From: Vibrio sinensis
Lineage (GTDB): Bacteria; Pseudomonadota; Gammaproteobacteria; Enterobacterales; Vibrionaceae
NCBI RefSeq assembly: GCF_003605645.1
Contig: NZ_QVMU01000006.1
Coordinates: 1-62,268 of the forward strand
DNA: 62,268 nucleotides
Reading direction: 5' to 3'
The position numbers and the translations under genes were made by a program. The notes beneath the pieces are model-generated. The model was not told the DNA's origin. It searched no databases and saw only the letters and a list, made by a program, of their open reading frames with translations. Within the stretch, counting starts at the first letter, position 1, and every line of letters starts with the position of its first letter. This document shows positions 37,511 through 46,082 of this stretch, one piece after another.

Positions 37511-38800
37511 TTAATGCAGCTTCAAATTTGGACGCAATACGCGGTTAATGCGCCCCATCAAAATAATTAAACCGGTTTTCACCACACCATGCAAAGCCAT
37601 TTGGTGCATGCGGTAAAGTGAAATGTAGACGACGCGAGCAATATGTCCCTCGACCATCATCGAACCTTTAGTTAAGTTCCCCATCAAGCTACCTACAGTT
37701 GAGAAACGGCTCAATGAAACTAGCGAACCATGGTCTTTGTACAAATACGCTTTCAATTCACGCCCACTAAGTAATGCAACAATATTTGAAAATGCGCGGC
37801 TAGCCATTTGGTGTGCAGCTTGAGCACGAGGCGGTACAAATGAACCATCAGGTTGAGTGCATTGTGCCAAATCGCCAATCACGAAAATATTGTCATCACG
37901 TGTCGTTTGTAGCGTATCTTTCACTACTAACTGGTTAATGCGGTTAGTTTCAAGTCCAGCAATATCTTTAATAAAGTCTGGAGCTTTAATACCAGCAGCC
38001 CACACCATAATCTGTGCCGGAATAAATTCGCCATCTTTAGTCGTTAGGCCGTTTTTATCGGCCTTTGTTACCATTGTTGCTGTGCGCACATTTACGCCTA
38101 GCTTGGTTAGTTCTTGATGCGCGGCACTTGAAATACGTGGCGGTAATGCTGGCAATATACGTTCACCAGCTTCAACTAAATTCACGTTGAGTTTGCTTGA
38201 GTCCAGATCACCAAAACCGTATGTACGTAGCTCTTTAACCGCATTGTGCAGCTCAGCTGAAAGCTCAACACCCGTTGCACCGGCGCCGACAATAGCAATA
38301 TCTACCGTACCGTTACCATTTTTCGCGTGTAGCTTTAAGAACTCATTGTTCATATTGATTCGGAAACGATGTGCCTGCTCAGGGCTATCAAGGAAAATAC
38401 AATTATCCCTTACACCCGGAGTATTGAAGTCGTTCGATGTTGAACCAATCGCCATCACAAGAATATCATATTCAATCTCGCGGCTTGGCATGAGCAGTTC
38501 ACCCTGCTCATCAGTTAACTCATGTAAAATAATGACCTTTCTTTCACGATCAATATCTTCAAGGCTACCCATCTGAAAATCAAAGTTGTGGTTTTTCGCA
38601 TGTGCTCGATAACTTAATGCGTCCACACCCTCATCTAACGATCCTGTTGCCACCTCATGCAGCAAAGGTTTCCATAGGTGACTTGCTTTGCGATCAACCA
38701 ATGTTATTTTTGCTCGACCTTTACGTCCAAGAGTTCGACCTAGTTTGGTTGCAAGCTCTAAACCACCAGCACCACCACCTACTACGACAATTCGCGTCAT
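37511..38800 (-). CDS. ndh: Type II NADH:quinone oxidoreductase
   Basis: Membrane-peripheral, non-proton-pumping NADH dehydrogenase that feeds electrons to quinone in aerobic respiration. Two Rossmann motifs are clear: [17 protein letters not shown] at the N-terminus for FAD and [17 protein letters not shown] near residue 172 for [14 protein letters not shown] near residue 308 is the second FAD motif. The 429 residues match E. coli Ndh (434). The C-terminal basic amphipathic helix should anchor it to the membrane. A perfect FNR box lies about 190 bp upstream, consistent with anaerobic repression as in E. coli. Confidence 0.95.
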   Translation of the reverse strand: MTRIVVVGGGAGGLELATKLGRTLGRKGRAKITLVDRKASHLWKPLLHEVATGSLDEGVDALSYRAHAKNHNFDFQMGSLEDIDRERKVIILHELTDEQGELLMPSREIEYDILVMAIGSTSNDFNTPGVRDNCIFLDSPEQAHRFRINMNNEFLKLHAKNGNGTVDIAIVGAGATGVELSAELHNAVKELRTYGFGDLDSSKLNVNLVEAGERILPALPPRISSAAHQELTKLGVNVRTATMVTKADKNGLTTKDGEFIPAQIMVWAAGIKAPDFIKDIAGLETNRINQLVVKDTLQTTRDDNIFVIGDLAQCTQPDGSFVPPRAQAAHQMASRAFSNIVALLSGRELKAYLYKDHGSLVSLSRFSTVGSLMGNLTKGSMMVEGHIARVVYISLYRMHQMALHGVVKTGLIILMGRINRVLRPNLKLH

Positions 38801-38988
38801 CGCAACTATCCTCTAAAAATATCAATAAAATACAATTCAAGCCGACTGTGTCGTCTCGATAAATTCTTAAACAAGCATAGAATCGGGCATGCTTCAGAGG
38901 GTTCGTCTACTCACACCTTGATTGGGAATCAACAAAACAGTTTCAGATTGGTAAAAACAGGCTAATTTCACACGTTACTCAACTTTTA

Positions 38989-39002
38989 TTGATATTTATC
39001 AA
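38989..39002 (-). promoter_or_regulatory. Perfect FNR box upstream of ndh
   Basis: TTGAT-ATTT-ATCAA matches the FNR consensus at all 10 defined positions. It lies 189-202 bp upstream of the ndh start. FNR represses ndh in E. coli, so the same role is likely here, although I could not place the ndh -10 box with confidence. Confidence 0.65.
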
Positions 39003-39110
39003 CTTTTTTATTATTTAGCTATTATATAGGCCAAAACGCACCACGCAACCACTCTTTGACCTGCGTCACTAAAAAATAGCTATTTCGTCACTTCCCAGGA
39101 TCGTTTGATG

Positions 39111-39146
39111 AAAAAAAAGCGCCCCCGTATCACGGATGGCGCTTTT
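39111..39146 (-). terminator. Terminator of the hinT-ycfP operon
   Basis: 9-bp stem AAAAGCGCC / GGCGCTTTT with an inner CCGT / ACGG pair. On the minus strand it is followed by a T run (plus-strand A run 39111-39118). It lies 50 bases beyond the ycfP stop. Confidence 0.85.
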
Positions 39147-39196
39147 ATATCTTATATCTATCTCCAAGCATCACAAGTTCACTTGGCTATGTATTC

Positions 39197-39739
39197 TTAT
39201 TTTGTATTTTTGAATGCTTTGATCGCTTGTAGGTGATGAGATATCTTCGAAAATTTATGCGTCTGATCTTCATCCCAAACAATAGGATAGTATCCTGTCA
39301 ATTCAGATTCCGTTACCTCGTTATCATGAATTTCGTCGTTACGAGAAAGAACAACCATACAGCGATCTTTATTTTTCACTCTAAACTGCTCGACACATTT
39401 AGTCGCAATGTCTTCGTACTCCTCTGGGCGATCAATACGACCAGCCATGGTCACTTCTGGATGCAAGTTCGGGTTAAAAATAACCTGTTTTATCCCGCAA
39501 AGAAAACCAATTCTCTCAGACCAAAAACCACCCAAACCAACCCCACAAATAATTGGGTCTTCATCGTCAGATTGCTCGATGACTTTGTGGACTTCCTTAA
39601 GCAGATGTTGCATATCATGCTTTGGATGCAAAGTACTGTAGTTAATGAAACGAACATCGTCATCGATAAACTGCAACTGCAGCACTTTCTCATGGTTGCC
39701 CGGACTCGTGGAATCAAAGCCGTGTAAATAAATAATCAT
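39197..39739 (-). CDS. ycfP: YcfP family alpha/beta-fold esterase-like protein
   Basis: A 180-residue protein of the YqiA/YcfP alpha/beta-hydrolase family. The N-terminus [25 protein letters not shown] and the region [16 protein letters not shown] (GxGxGG in place of the classical GxSxG nucleophile elbow) are as in E. coli YcfP. Because the nucleophile serine of the elbow is absent, catalytic activity is uncertain. It is the last gene of the hinT-ycfP set. In E. coli nagZ lies between thiK and ycfP; here that gene is missing. Confidence 0.93.
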   Translation of the reverse strand: MIIYLHGFDSTSPGNHEKVLQLQFIDDDVRFINYSTLHPKHDMQHLLKEVHKVIEQSDDEDPIICGVGLGGFWSERIGFLCGIKQVIFNPNLHPEVTMAGRIDRPEEYEDIATKCVEQFRVKNKDRCMVVLSRNDEIHDNEVTESELTGYYPIVWDEDQTHKFSKISHHLQAIKAFKNTK

Positions 39740-39840
39740 GAATACTTCCCCCTAGGCTAATTATATAAATCTACCACGAACGCTAGGGTTTAAAAGGACG
39801 ATGTACAACAATCTATTAACCAAAAAGCAAAACAGTGATC

Positions 39841-40695
39841 TTAGTGACAAAAATCACACTGCATCTGTTGAGCCTGTTCAAGATAATAGTCATCACCCCA
39901 TAACTGGTGAGCAAGAAGGTACCATAACATTGCCATCATTGAAGCACGTGGTTTCCACGCCAAGACCCCCTCCACCCAGTCATCGATACCATCAATTCCC
40001 CGCATTTTACAGTAACGAAATACAGCTTGTTCAGGTACCTCTTCTGCTACCGAAATACTCAGCATCAAATCGAGTCGTGGATCCGCAATAGCAGCATATT
40101 CCCAATCAATAATTCGATGTTGTTCGCCGGTATCAACCATGTTGTATCCCGCAAGATCGAAGTGGCAAAGTGCGCTTCCAACATCAGCCAATATGGGTGG
40201 TTTGCGCCACTGTTGGTAAATTTCTGAGGCCGCTTCTGTTTTATAGTGAGATTGAAGCAGCATCCAATAATGATCGACGCGTGCAGTGTAATTAAATGGT
40301 GCGATAGGGATACGTTGCTTATCTAACTCATGGACTTGCACTAGTGATGCGAGTAACTGATCAAATGGCAAACCGTCGGTTAATGATGTCCCCTCGATCC
40401 ACTCCACCAATAATCCATGTTCACTTACATGAATCGGTTTAGGGCCGAGTCGGCTCTTTTCTATCGCCGATAAAATCTGAAACTCTTGAAAGCGTGAAAT
40501 GGAAAAAGCCTTGGTTATTTGTGTCGTTGGTCGCCACACAAAAGCTGCCCCATTATGTTCAACAATTTTCCAGCAACGATTGGTTAATCCCCCGGTCAAC
40601 GTTTGTGCGTATTCGGGGGGAATAGTAAAGAAGTGATCCAATGACAATAGAGATCGATCTAACTGACAAGCTTCAACCCATGCCATTCTTGCCAT
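39841..40695 (-). CDS. Aminoglycoside/choline kinase-fold phosphotransferase (ThiK-like)
   Basis: A 284-residue APH-fold kinase. The catalytic loop HFDLAGYNMVD (HxDxxxxN) near residue 180 and the DFG-equivalent IIDWEYA near residue 200 are intact, and the N-terminal GGLTNRCWKI is the nucleotide loop. Its position between lpoB and ycfP equals that of E. coli thiK (ycfN), so thiamine salvage is the most likely role, although choline or another alcohol cannot be excluded. AAGGAG precedes the ATG. Confidence 0.75.
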   Translation of the reverse strand: MARMAWVEACQLDRSLLSLDHFFTIPPEYAQTLTGGLTNRCWKIVEHNGAAFVWRPTTQITKAFSISRFQEFQILSAIEKSRLGPKPIHVSEHGLLVEWIEGTSLTDGLPFDQLLASLVQVHELDKQRIPIAPFNYTARVDHYWMLLQSHYKTEAASEIYQQWRKPPILADVGSALCHFDLAGYNMVDTGEQHRIIDWEYAAIADPRLDLMLSISVAEEVPEQAVFRYCKMRGIDGIDDWVEGVLAWKPRASMMAMLWYLLAHQLWGDDYYLEQAQQMQCDFCH

Positions 40696-40726
40696 AAGTC
40701 ACTTCTCCTTTGGTTACTAACCAGAT

Positions 40727-41317
40727 TTACAAGCCAAATAGGCTCTTTGATTCTTGTTTACGGATTTCAGTCTCGTCAGCCCACTCAATCAGGCCTGTTT
40801 CTAAATCCATCAAACGCATGGTCATCTTGTAGTATACATCTCGGTCACTACCATCTGCTTTCGCAATACTTGAAAGGTTGCCATACAACATGTACTGAGC
40901 ACCGACCATTTTACCAAACTGGATTGCTGTTGATTGATTGACGAGTTCATCATTATTTTGGAAGTTCAGCTGTTTTCTCACTGATTCAACACGGTCCATA
41001 TCAACAAAACGGAATTTTCCTGAATTCAGCATCTTAGTGCTGATGGTATCGGTGATAGATTCAGTATCAATGTGTTCACTGGTTTTATTTTTTATACGCT
41101 CAACAAAAACAATTGGGCGAGAATTACGTGTGATGGCAGCAACTGAGCCTGACATCATCATGCTATCAACCATTTCTCCAGCAATTTTTTGTAAGTCTGT
41201 CGACCCAAAATCAATGGTCGTGGTTTCGACGGCTTGGGCGTCACCGTAACTAACTTTGTTTGAACAGCCACCCAAAATTACCGCTAACCCCATTAAAGCA
41301 ATGACACTCTTTTTCAT
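40727..41317 (-). CDS. lpoB: Outer-membrane lipoprotein LpoB, activator of PBP1B
   Basis: Lipoprotein that reaches from the outer membrane to activate the glycan synthase PBP1B. The start at 41317 has AGGT upstream and gives a signal peptide MKKSVIALMGLAVILGGC with Cys18 as the lipidated residue. The mature core matches LpoB/YcfM: RPIVFVERIKNKTSEHIDTESITDTI and GAQYMLYGNLSSI. At 196 residues it is slightly shorter than E. coli LpoB (213) because the disordered linker after the lipobox is short. The upstream extension to 41347 would bury the signal peptide. Confidence 0.9.
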   Translation of the reverse strand: MKKSVIALMGLAVILGGCSNKVSYGDAQAVETTTIDFGSTDLQKIAGEMVDSMMMSGSVAAITRNSRPIVFVERIKNKTSEHIDTESITDTISTKMLNSGKFRFVDMDRVESVRKQLNFQNNDELVNQSTAIQFGKMVGAQYMLYGNLSSIAKADGSDRDVYYKMTMRLMDLETGLIEWADETEIRKQESKSLFGL

Positions 41318-41395
41318 TACTGGTACCTCAATTTGTTGTTGTATCAATTCGTAAAACTAAATCTATATTTGCGTCGCTGTTTTTTGATCACTTTA

Positions 41396-41785
41396 TTATT
41401 GATCATTTTCACGTATTTGAACGCGGAACTGAGTCCCATTCGGATTGACCGAGACTTCAGATACGGCAACGCTTTCTTTACCACGTATAATCAATTGTCG
41501 CCAAGGTGCTAACTTGGTATTGACCTCTAAACCTTGGTTATCATACCAATAGAAACGATATAAAATGTTCTGGTCACCGCTATATTGGCTATTAAGACGA
41601 ACAACACCACGGGTGTGTCCATCAACTTGAACTGTTGTAATATCCGCAATCTCAAGGCGGCTACCCAAAACGTTATCGCCAAACAATACTGTTTGTGACT
41701 CACCATCAATGCGCAAGCCTGCGGTATTCTTTGCACAACCCATCAGTAACAGCGCCATCGTCGCCGCTATCAACCATTTTTTCAT
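41396..41785 (-). CDS. ycfL: YcfL-family lipoprotein (DUF1425)
   Basis: A 129-residue predicted lipoprotein: MKKWLIAATMALLLMGC gives lipidated Cys17. The body is a beta-rich DUF1425 domain with RFYWYDNQGLEV near residue 80, as in YcfL. Its start codon overlaps the stop of the COG3014 gene (TAATG), so the two are coupled. Function is unknown; conserved linkage with lpoB suggests an envelope role. Confidence 0.88.
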   Translation of the reverse strand: MKKWLIAATMALLLMGCAKNTAGLRIDGESQTVLFGDNVLGSRLEIADITTVQVDGHTRGVVRLNSQYSGDQNILYRFYWYDNQGLEVNTKLAPWRQLIIRGKESVAVSEVSVNPNGTQFRVQIRENDQ

Positions 41786-43176
41786 TACAATGTCCCTAAC
41801 TGTTTATGCCAAATCGTCGCATGACTACCTTGGCGAGATAACCAAACCAATGCGGTTTGCCCTTCTTTCACACTAAATGTGTAAGACTGTCCATCCAGAA
41901 CAACCTGTTGTTTACCCGCTGCTACCAATTGGCTTGCACTATAGATGGAGGCTGGTAACGTCTGCCAACTACGCGTATCGGGTTGCTCAGTTAATGTATT
42001 CCATACATTAAAAATCAAATTCCCAACATCATCACCATTAGTTGCTTCGCGACGCAATTGTTCCTTAGCAACAACACGTAATGCTTGGCGTAAAATTAAT
42101 GATGGCATTTTCTCAGACAGATCATTTTTTGCCATCAAGTTCACATCCGCTAATAACGAACTTTGAACCTTAGCCCCATTTATTTGCAATGGCATCGGAT
42201 ACGGTGTCACATTCGTGGGATAGTATGGTAGAGCAATAGAATACCAAGCACTTCCCCCACGGCTGTCAAATATTGGCAAAGTTTGTTTCCAACCTTGACG
42301 AGCCTGAACAATCCCCTGCTCTTCTATAAAAATAACGCGACTTTGTCCCTTAGGAATGGGTTTCCCTTTCCCGTAGCGCTTTTCTAGCTGAACGAGGTCT
42401 TGATTCATGCCGAGGTTTCTCGCCACCCGTCGCGCACCATCGAATACGGCGATATTGTCTGGAGCAACAGCTAAAGCGCGTCGGTAGTCAACATAAGCGT
42501 CATTAAGATTGCCATCCGCTTCATAGAGCAACGCGGATAAATAAAGAAGATATCCATTTTGAACCGCTTGGAGAGTTTTACCCGCATCAGGGTAATTGGC
42601 CAAAATACTGCCTAAGTTTGGACTCAAGCCCTGTGACTTCATTTGCTCTTGGGCTGCTTCAAGCTCTTTTTCTCGAACTTTACGCGCATTTTCTTGAACC
42701 TGATTCGCACGACGCATTTCAACTAATGCACCCTCTATACTGTTTTTTTGAAGATAGTTCAACCCGAGGTATAAATGGAGAAAACCAAGTTCGTAATCAG
42801 ATGGCTGGTAAATATCTAAGTTATCATTGGTCGCCAATGAACCGATACTACTCGCGGTATTAGAGAGGGATATAATGGCTTTATCTTGTTCAATGCGAAC
42901 GGCTTTATCACTCAGTTCGAACGACGATTTACTTTGAGGATACTGCTCGTCTAAATAGAAGACCCGTCCACGTTCAAAATTATCGAGAATATCACCAGCA
43001 ATTTGTTCTGGGAGTTCTTCCACCGCTTGTTGATAATTGCCTACCTTGACGGATTGATAAACTGATTCATTTTGCGCAGAGTAGTGACTAAAGAGATTTC
43101 CTGCAGACAGATTGGCGCAACCGGTCAATAAAAGACCGCTGCATAATATGCAGATGAGTCGAATACTAATACTCAA
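41785..43176 (-). CDS. COG3014 lipoprotein with TPR-like repeats
   Basis: A 463-residue predicted lipoprotein of the COG3014 type. I choose the TTG at 43176 because AGGGAG lies 6 bases upstream and the product then opens with a clean signal peptide ending LLLTGC; the open frame continues to 43218. Tetratricopeptide-like helices occupy residues 40-280 (YQQAVEEL, YLGLNYLQKNSIEGALVEMRRANQV, DAYVDYRRALAVAPDN), followed by a beta-rich C-terminal part. It is cotranscribed with ycfL, lpoB and the kinase gene. It may belong to the same envelope assembly pathway; direct function is not known. Confidence 0.8.
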   Translation of the reverse strand: MSISIRLICILCSGLLLTGCANLSAGNLFSHYSAQNESVYQSVKVGNYQQAVEELPEQIAGDILDNFERGRVFYLDEQYPQSKSSFELSDKAVRIEQDKAIISLSNTASSIGSLATNDNLDIYQPSDYELGFLHLYLGLNYLQKNSIEGALVEMRRANQVQENARKVREKELEAAQEQMKSQGLSPNLGSILANYPDAGKTLQAVQNGYLLYLSALLYEADGNLNDAYVDYRRALAVAPDNIAVFDGARRVARNLGMNQDLVQLEKRYGKGKPIPKGQSRVIFIEEQGIVQARQGWKQTLPIFDSRGGSAWYSIALPYYPTNVTPYPMPLQINGAKVQSSLLADVNLMAKNDLSEKMPSLILRQALRVVAKEQLRREATNGDDVGNLIFNVWNTLTEQPDTRSWQTLPASIYSASQLVAAGKQQVVLDGQSYTFSVKEGQTALVWLSRQGSHATIWHKQLGTL

Positions 43177-43254
43177 TTCGTACTCCCTGTTTTGAAGAAA
43201 GCACGGCCTAGCTGCCATGCTTTATCATTGATATTTAGAATGATATGGGGCTAG

Positions 43255-43605
43255 TTAACCTAAAAGCATAGGACCAAGAGGACGACCGCCGACTAAGTGC
43301 ATATGCACATGATAAACTTCCTGACCACCATGCGCGTTACAGTTCACAATCAAACGGTAACCATCTGCATCAATACCATCTTCTTGAGCAAGTTTCTTCG
43401 CAACAGTGAACATACGGCCCATTGTCAATTCATCATCCGCTTCAATGTCATTCACCGTTGGGATTAATTTATTTGGCACGATCAATATATGGCTAGATGC
43501 GCGAGGGTTAATATCACGAAACGCCGTAACAAGATCATCTTGATAAACTACATCCGCTGGTATCTCTTTACGAATAATTTTACTGAATATTGTTTCTTCA
43601 GCCAT
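43255..43605 (-). CDS. hinT: HIT-family purine nucleoside phosphoramidase HinT
   Basis: Small homodimeric hydrolase of AMP-lysine and related phosphoramidates. The catalytic histidine triad HVHMH lies in [14 protein letters not shown] near the C-terminus, and the N-terminal [19 protein letters not shown] matches E. coli HinT. It starts the leftward hinT-ycfP gene set and is divergent from the CARF nuclease gene. Confidence 0.96.
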   Translation of the reverse strand: MAEETIFSKIIRKEIPADVVYQDDLVTAFRDINPRASSHILIVPNKLIPTVNDIEADDELTMGRMFTVAKKLAQEDGIDADGYRLIVNCNAHGGQEVYHVHMHLVGGRPLGPMLLG

Positions 43606-43937
43606 TGAAGTACTCCATTTAAGACAGTTAAGCTTTGTTTGTGTATGAGTATGCGATAAGCCTTACAAAAGCTCAATAAAAACAGTGTTCATTACTCTTT
43701 TACCCTTGCTTCAAACGTAAACTCATCGATGGCGAGAAGTTAAATGATAACCCATTGTCAAATCAAGATAGATTGTGATTCAGGTCACCCCCATGACAGA
43801 GCAATGTCAATAATCTCCCAAGCGAAAGATTATTTTATACTCGCCCTTGTTTTTTATATACCCTGTCATCATATGGTTATCTAGGCTTGCATGCTTTTAT
43901 TCTTTCAATTTCAGCAAGCCAAACATGAGGATAAAAT
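43606..43937. other. 332-base divergent region (hinT / CARF nuclease)
   Basis: No gene. It holds a CRP-like site (43774-43789), an 8-bp inverted repeat AATAATCT / AGATTATT (43809-43816 and 43827-43834), and a -10-like TATACT at 43836-43841 pointing toward the CARF gene. Confidence 0.7.
43774..43789. promoter_or_regulatory. Candidate CRP site between hinT and the CARF gene
   Basis: TGTGA-TTCAGG-TCACC matches TGTGA-N6-TCACA at 9 of 10 positions. It is about 66 bp upstream of the start point implied by TATACT at 43836-43841, close to a class I position but not exact. It could act on either divergent gene. Confidence 0.45.
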
Positions 43938-45107
43938 ATGGCAGTTCATGTTGGCATTATTGACCAAGACCCAATTCGCTTAGTCACGCCCCTGCTCGAC
44001 AACCGCACTATCAGCAATCACATTGTATTCATCGGGATTAAAAGTCAGGAAGAGATGTACTCTCGGCTCAACAGCGTTCTAGCCCAGCGAGATATCACTT
44101 CTGAGTTTTTTGAAATTCCTAATGTGGCAAATACCTCCAAAATCAAACAAGCATTGAACGTTCTAGCCGCTGACTTAAAAGCGCGAGGGGAAGAAGTAAA
44201 ACTCAATGCAAGCTGTGGATTACGTCATCGCCTTCTCTCTGTTTATGAAGTATTTCGCACATTTCGCTGGCCGATTTTCGTTATAGAGCCAAACACTGAC
44301 CGATTATGCTGGCTCTACCCAGATGGAAAAGAAGACACCCAATTACAAGACCGCATCACCATTTCTGATTATCTCACCATTTTCGGTGCTCGAGGTGAGT
44401 TCAATGAGCACGACCTCCCTCCTCAGCTCGATAAACAACTATACGAATTAGGTGAACGTTGGGCTGGTAACGCATTAGAATTGGGCCCAGGCCTAGCCAC
44501 ACTTAACTACCTAGCAACAACTTGTCGCAAAGAACAACGCCTTGATGTTGAACTTTCAGAAAAACAGCAGGGTTATCGCGAACTCAACATGCTCTTAACG
44601 GATTTGGTTGAAGCCAATATCGCGACTTATGAAAACGGCATTCTGACTTTCATGAATGAAGATGCCCGCCGCTTTTCAAATGGTGAATGGCTTGAAACTC
44701 TCGTCCACAGCACTGTTCGCCAAATCCAGCAAGACATGCATACCATTCAAGATAGTTCTCTCAATGTTCAAGTCTATCGCCAACTAGGTGAGCGCGAAGT
44801 ACGTAATGAGTTAGATGTCGCGTCTGTCGTAAATAACAAACTCCATATCATTGAATGCAAAACCAAAGGTATGCGAGATGATGGCGACGATACTTTATAC
44901 AAACTTGAATCTTTGCGCGATTTACTGGGTGGTCTCCAAGCACGTGCAATGCTGGTGAGTTTCCGTCCTTTAAGATACAACGATATTACTAGGGCAGAAG
45001 ATTTAGGCTTGGCACTGATTGGCCCTGACGAGCTAAAAGATCTGAAACGACATCTGTCAGAATGGTTTGAAGAAGCTGGTGGTCAAGAAGATTGTGACAA
45101 CTGCTAA
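43938..45107 (+). CDS. Orphan CARF-domain nuclease (Card1/Can2/VC1899-like, DUF1887)
   Basis: A 389-residue protein with the layout of the Card1/Can2 family: N-terminal CARF (Rossmann-like) sensor domain (residues 1-140), a winged-helix-like linker (150-245) and a C-terminal restriction-endonuclease fold. The GEWLE motif (249-253) and the PD-(D/E)xK residues Asp293, Glu306 and Lys308 (NELDV ... IIECK) look intact. In Card1, cyclic tetra-adenylate made by type III CRISPR switches on DNA/RNA cleavage. V. cholerae VC1899, whose structure helped define CARF domains, is as I recall the direct homologue. The CARF signature, usually N-x-T/S-G-G-T-K, reads NASCGLRHR (90-98). No cas gene or array lies in this window. 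GAGGAT precedes the ATG. Confidence 0.88.
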   Translation: MAVHVGIIDQDPIRLVTPLLDNRTISNHIVFIGIKSQEEMYSRLNSVLAQRDITSEFFEIPNVANTSKIKQALNVLAADLKARGEEVKLNASCGLRHRLLSVYEVFRTFRWPIFVIEPNTDRLCWLYPDGKEDTQLQDRITISDYLTIFGARGEFNEHDLPPQLDKQLYELGERWAGNALELGPGLATLNYLATTCRKEQRLDVELSEKQQGYRELNMLLTDLVEANIATYENGILTFMNEDARRFSNGEWLETLVHSTVRQIQQDMHTIQDSSLNVQVYRQLGEREVRNELDVASVVNNKLHIIECKTKGMRDDGDDTLYKLESLRDLLGGLQARAMLVSFRPLRYNDITRAEDLGLALIGPDELKDLKRHLSEWFEEAGGQEDCDNC

Positions 45108-45140
45108 TCGTAATCAAACATTTAGATAGTTACTGAATTT

Positions 45141-45170
45141 AAAAGGCCTCGATTTTATCGAGGCCTTTTT
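45141..45170. terminator. Terminator of the CARF nuclease gene
   Basis: 13-bp stem AAAAGGCCTCGAT and complement around TTT, with an A run and a T run; it can also serve fadR from the other side. Confidence 0.9.
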
Positions 45171-45242
45171 GTACAACTAACTTTGTAACACAAGCATATA
45201 TTCAATTAACTGCTTATGCTAACGTTAATAAGTGAGATCTTA

Positions 45243-46082
45243 TTAATGATCATCTTCAGTGAAATTAGTCGGTAGCGTGGTTTTCATTTCATTCCAAATC
45301 TGTCCACTCGCCAAACCGTAATTTCGAACCACAATTAGAATTTGGTCACGATCACCAGTTTCACATATTCTCAACAAATCACGATAAAATGTCAGTGCCA
45401 ACTGACGTGATTCGGTATTTGAAAAGTAGTAACTGCCTACTCGATCATAAAGTTTTTTCAAACCATTAAAGATCAGACCATAAATTTGATTCCCTGAATG
45501 AAATGCTAGGCGTTGAAATAACATGTAATCATAAAAATTAAATGTTTTAGCAATTAAAATTTCTTCACGCTTGGCTAAATCTTTTTCACCATCATCTTTA
45601 ATATGTTGCTTAATTTTGTCTGCGTATGGAGACGATGCCATAAACGCATTCCAAGACTCGGCCGCTAACAACGCTTCACAAGATTCAATAACGTTAGTAA
45701 TGGTTCGTTCTGCATTTTCTTTATTCGCTTTAAATGCATAACGCATAAATATTGGGCTGATATTTGTACGTGCTGCAAGCAAATCTTCTACGATAGAGGT
45801 CGCATTATCAGCATCTAGTGTCATCAACGTATCTAAAATATGCAAACCAGATGTTTCCATAAACTGATTAACTTTAGTCGGTTTGCCGTGTTGAATCGTT
45901 AACCAACCATCACGAGCTAAGCGTTGAAGCACTTCTCGTAACGTCGTACGTGTGACACCAATTAATTCAGACAATTCGCGTTCTGCGGGAAGAATAGAAC
46001 CAGGAGGAAAACGTCCTTTCCAAATGCTTTCAATAATGTATTTTTCTGCAAAACCAGCTGGGCTCTTTGCCTTAATGACCAT
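45243..46082 (-). CDS. fadR: Fatty acid metabolism regulator FadR, long Vibrio type
   Basis: GntR-family transcription factor that represses fad genes and activates unsaturated fatty acid synthesis; long-chain acyl-CoA releases it from DNA. The start at 46082 gives [61 protein letters not shown], collinear with E. coli FadR. The wHTH is residues 10-75 and the ligand domain follows. At 279 residues it exceeds the E. coli protein (239) by about 40, from an insertion near residues 140-180 ([22 protein letters not shown]...). In V. cholerae that insertion creates a second acyl-CoA site. Confidence 0.95.
   Translation of the reverse strand: MVIKAKSPAGFAEKYIIESIWKGRFPPGSILPAERELSELIGVTRTTLREVLQRLARDGWLTIQHGKPTKVNQFMETSGLHILDTLMTLDADNATSIVEDLLAARTNISPIFMRYAFKANKENAERTITNVIESCEALLAAESWNAFMASSPYADKIKQHIKDDGEKDLAKREEILIAKTFNFYDYMLFQRLAFHSGNQIYGLIFNGLKKLYDRVGSYYFSNTESRQLALTFYRDLLRICETGDRDQILIVVRNYGLASGQIWNEMKTTLPTNFTEDDH

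Larger units (their letters stand above)
38801..39196. other. 396-base gap upstream of ndh
   Basis: No gene seen. It carries the ndh control region (FNR box at 38989-39002, TTGATT-GGG-AATCAA palindrome at 38918-38932) and the ycfP terminator at 39111-39146. Confidence 0.75.

Noticed and set aside
39233..39727. 164-codon open frame on the plus strand over ycfP
   Set aside because: It lies entirely antisense to ycfP, which is a clear homologue with good codon use; the antisense frame has no family resemblance or ribosome-binding site.
43606..45107. A CRISPR array or cas genes linked to the CARF protein
   Set aside because: I looked for regularly spaced direct repeats and cas-like frames around the gene and elsewhere in the window and saw none; neighbours are hinT and fadR.
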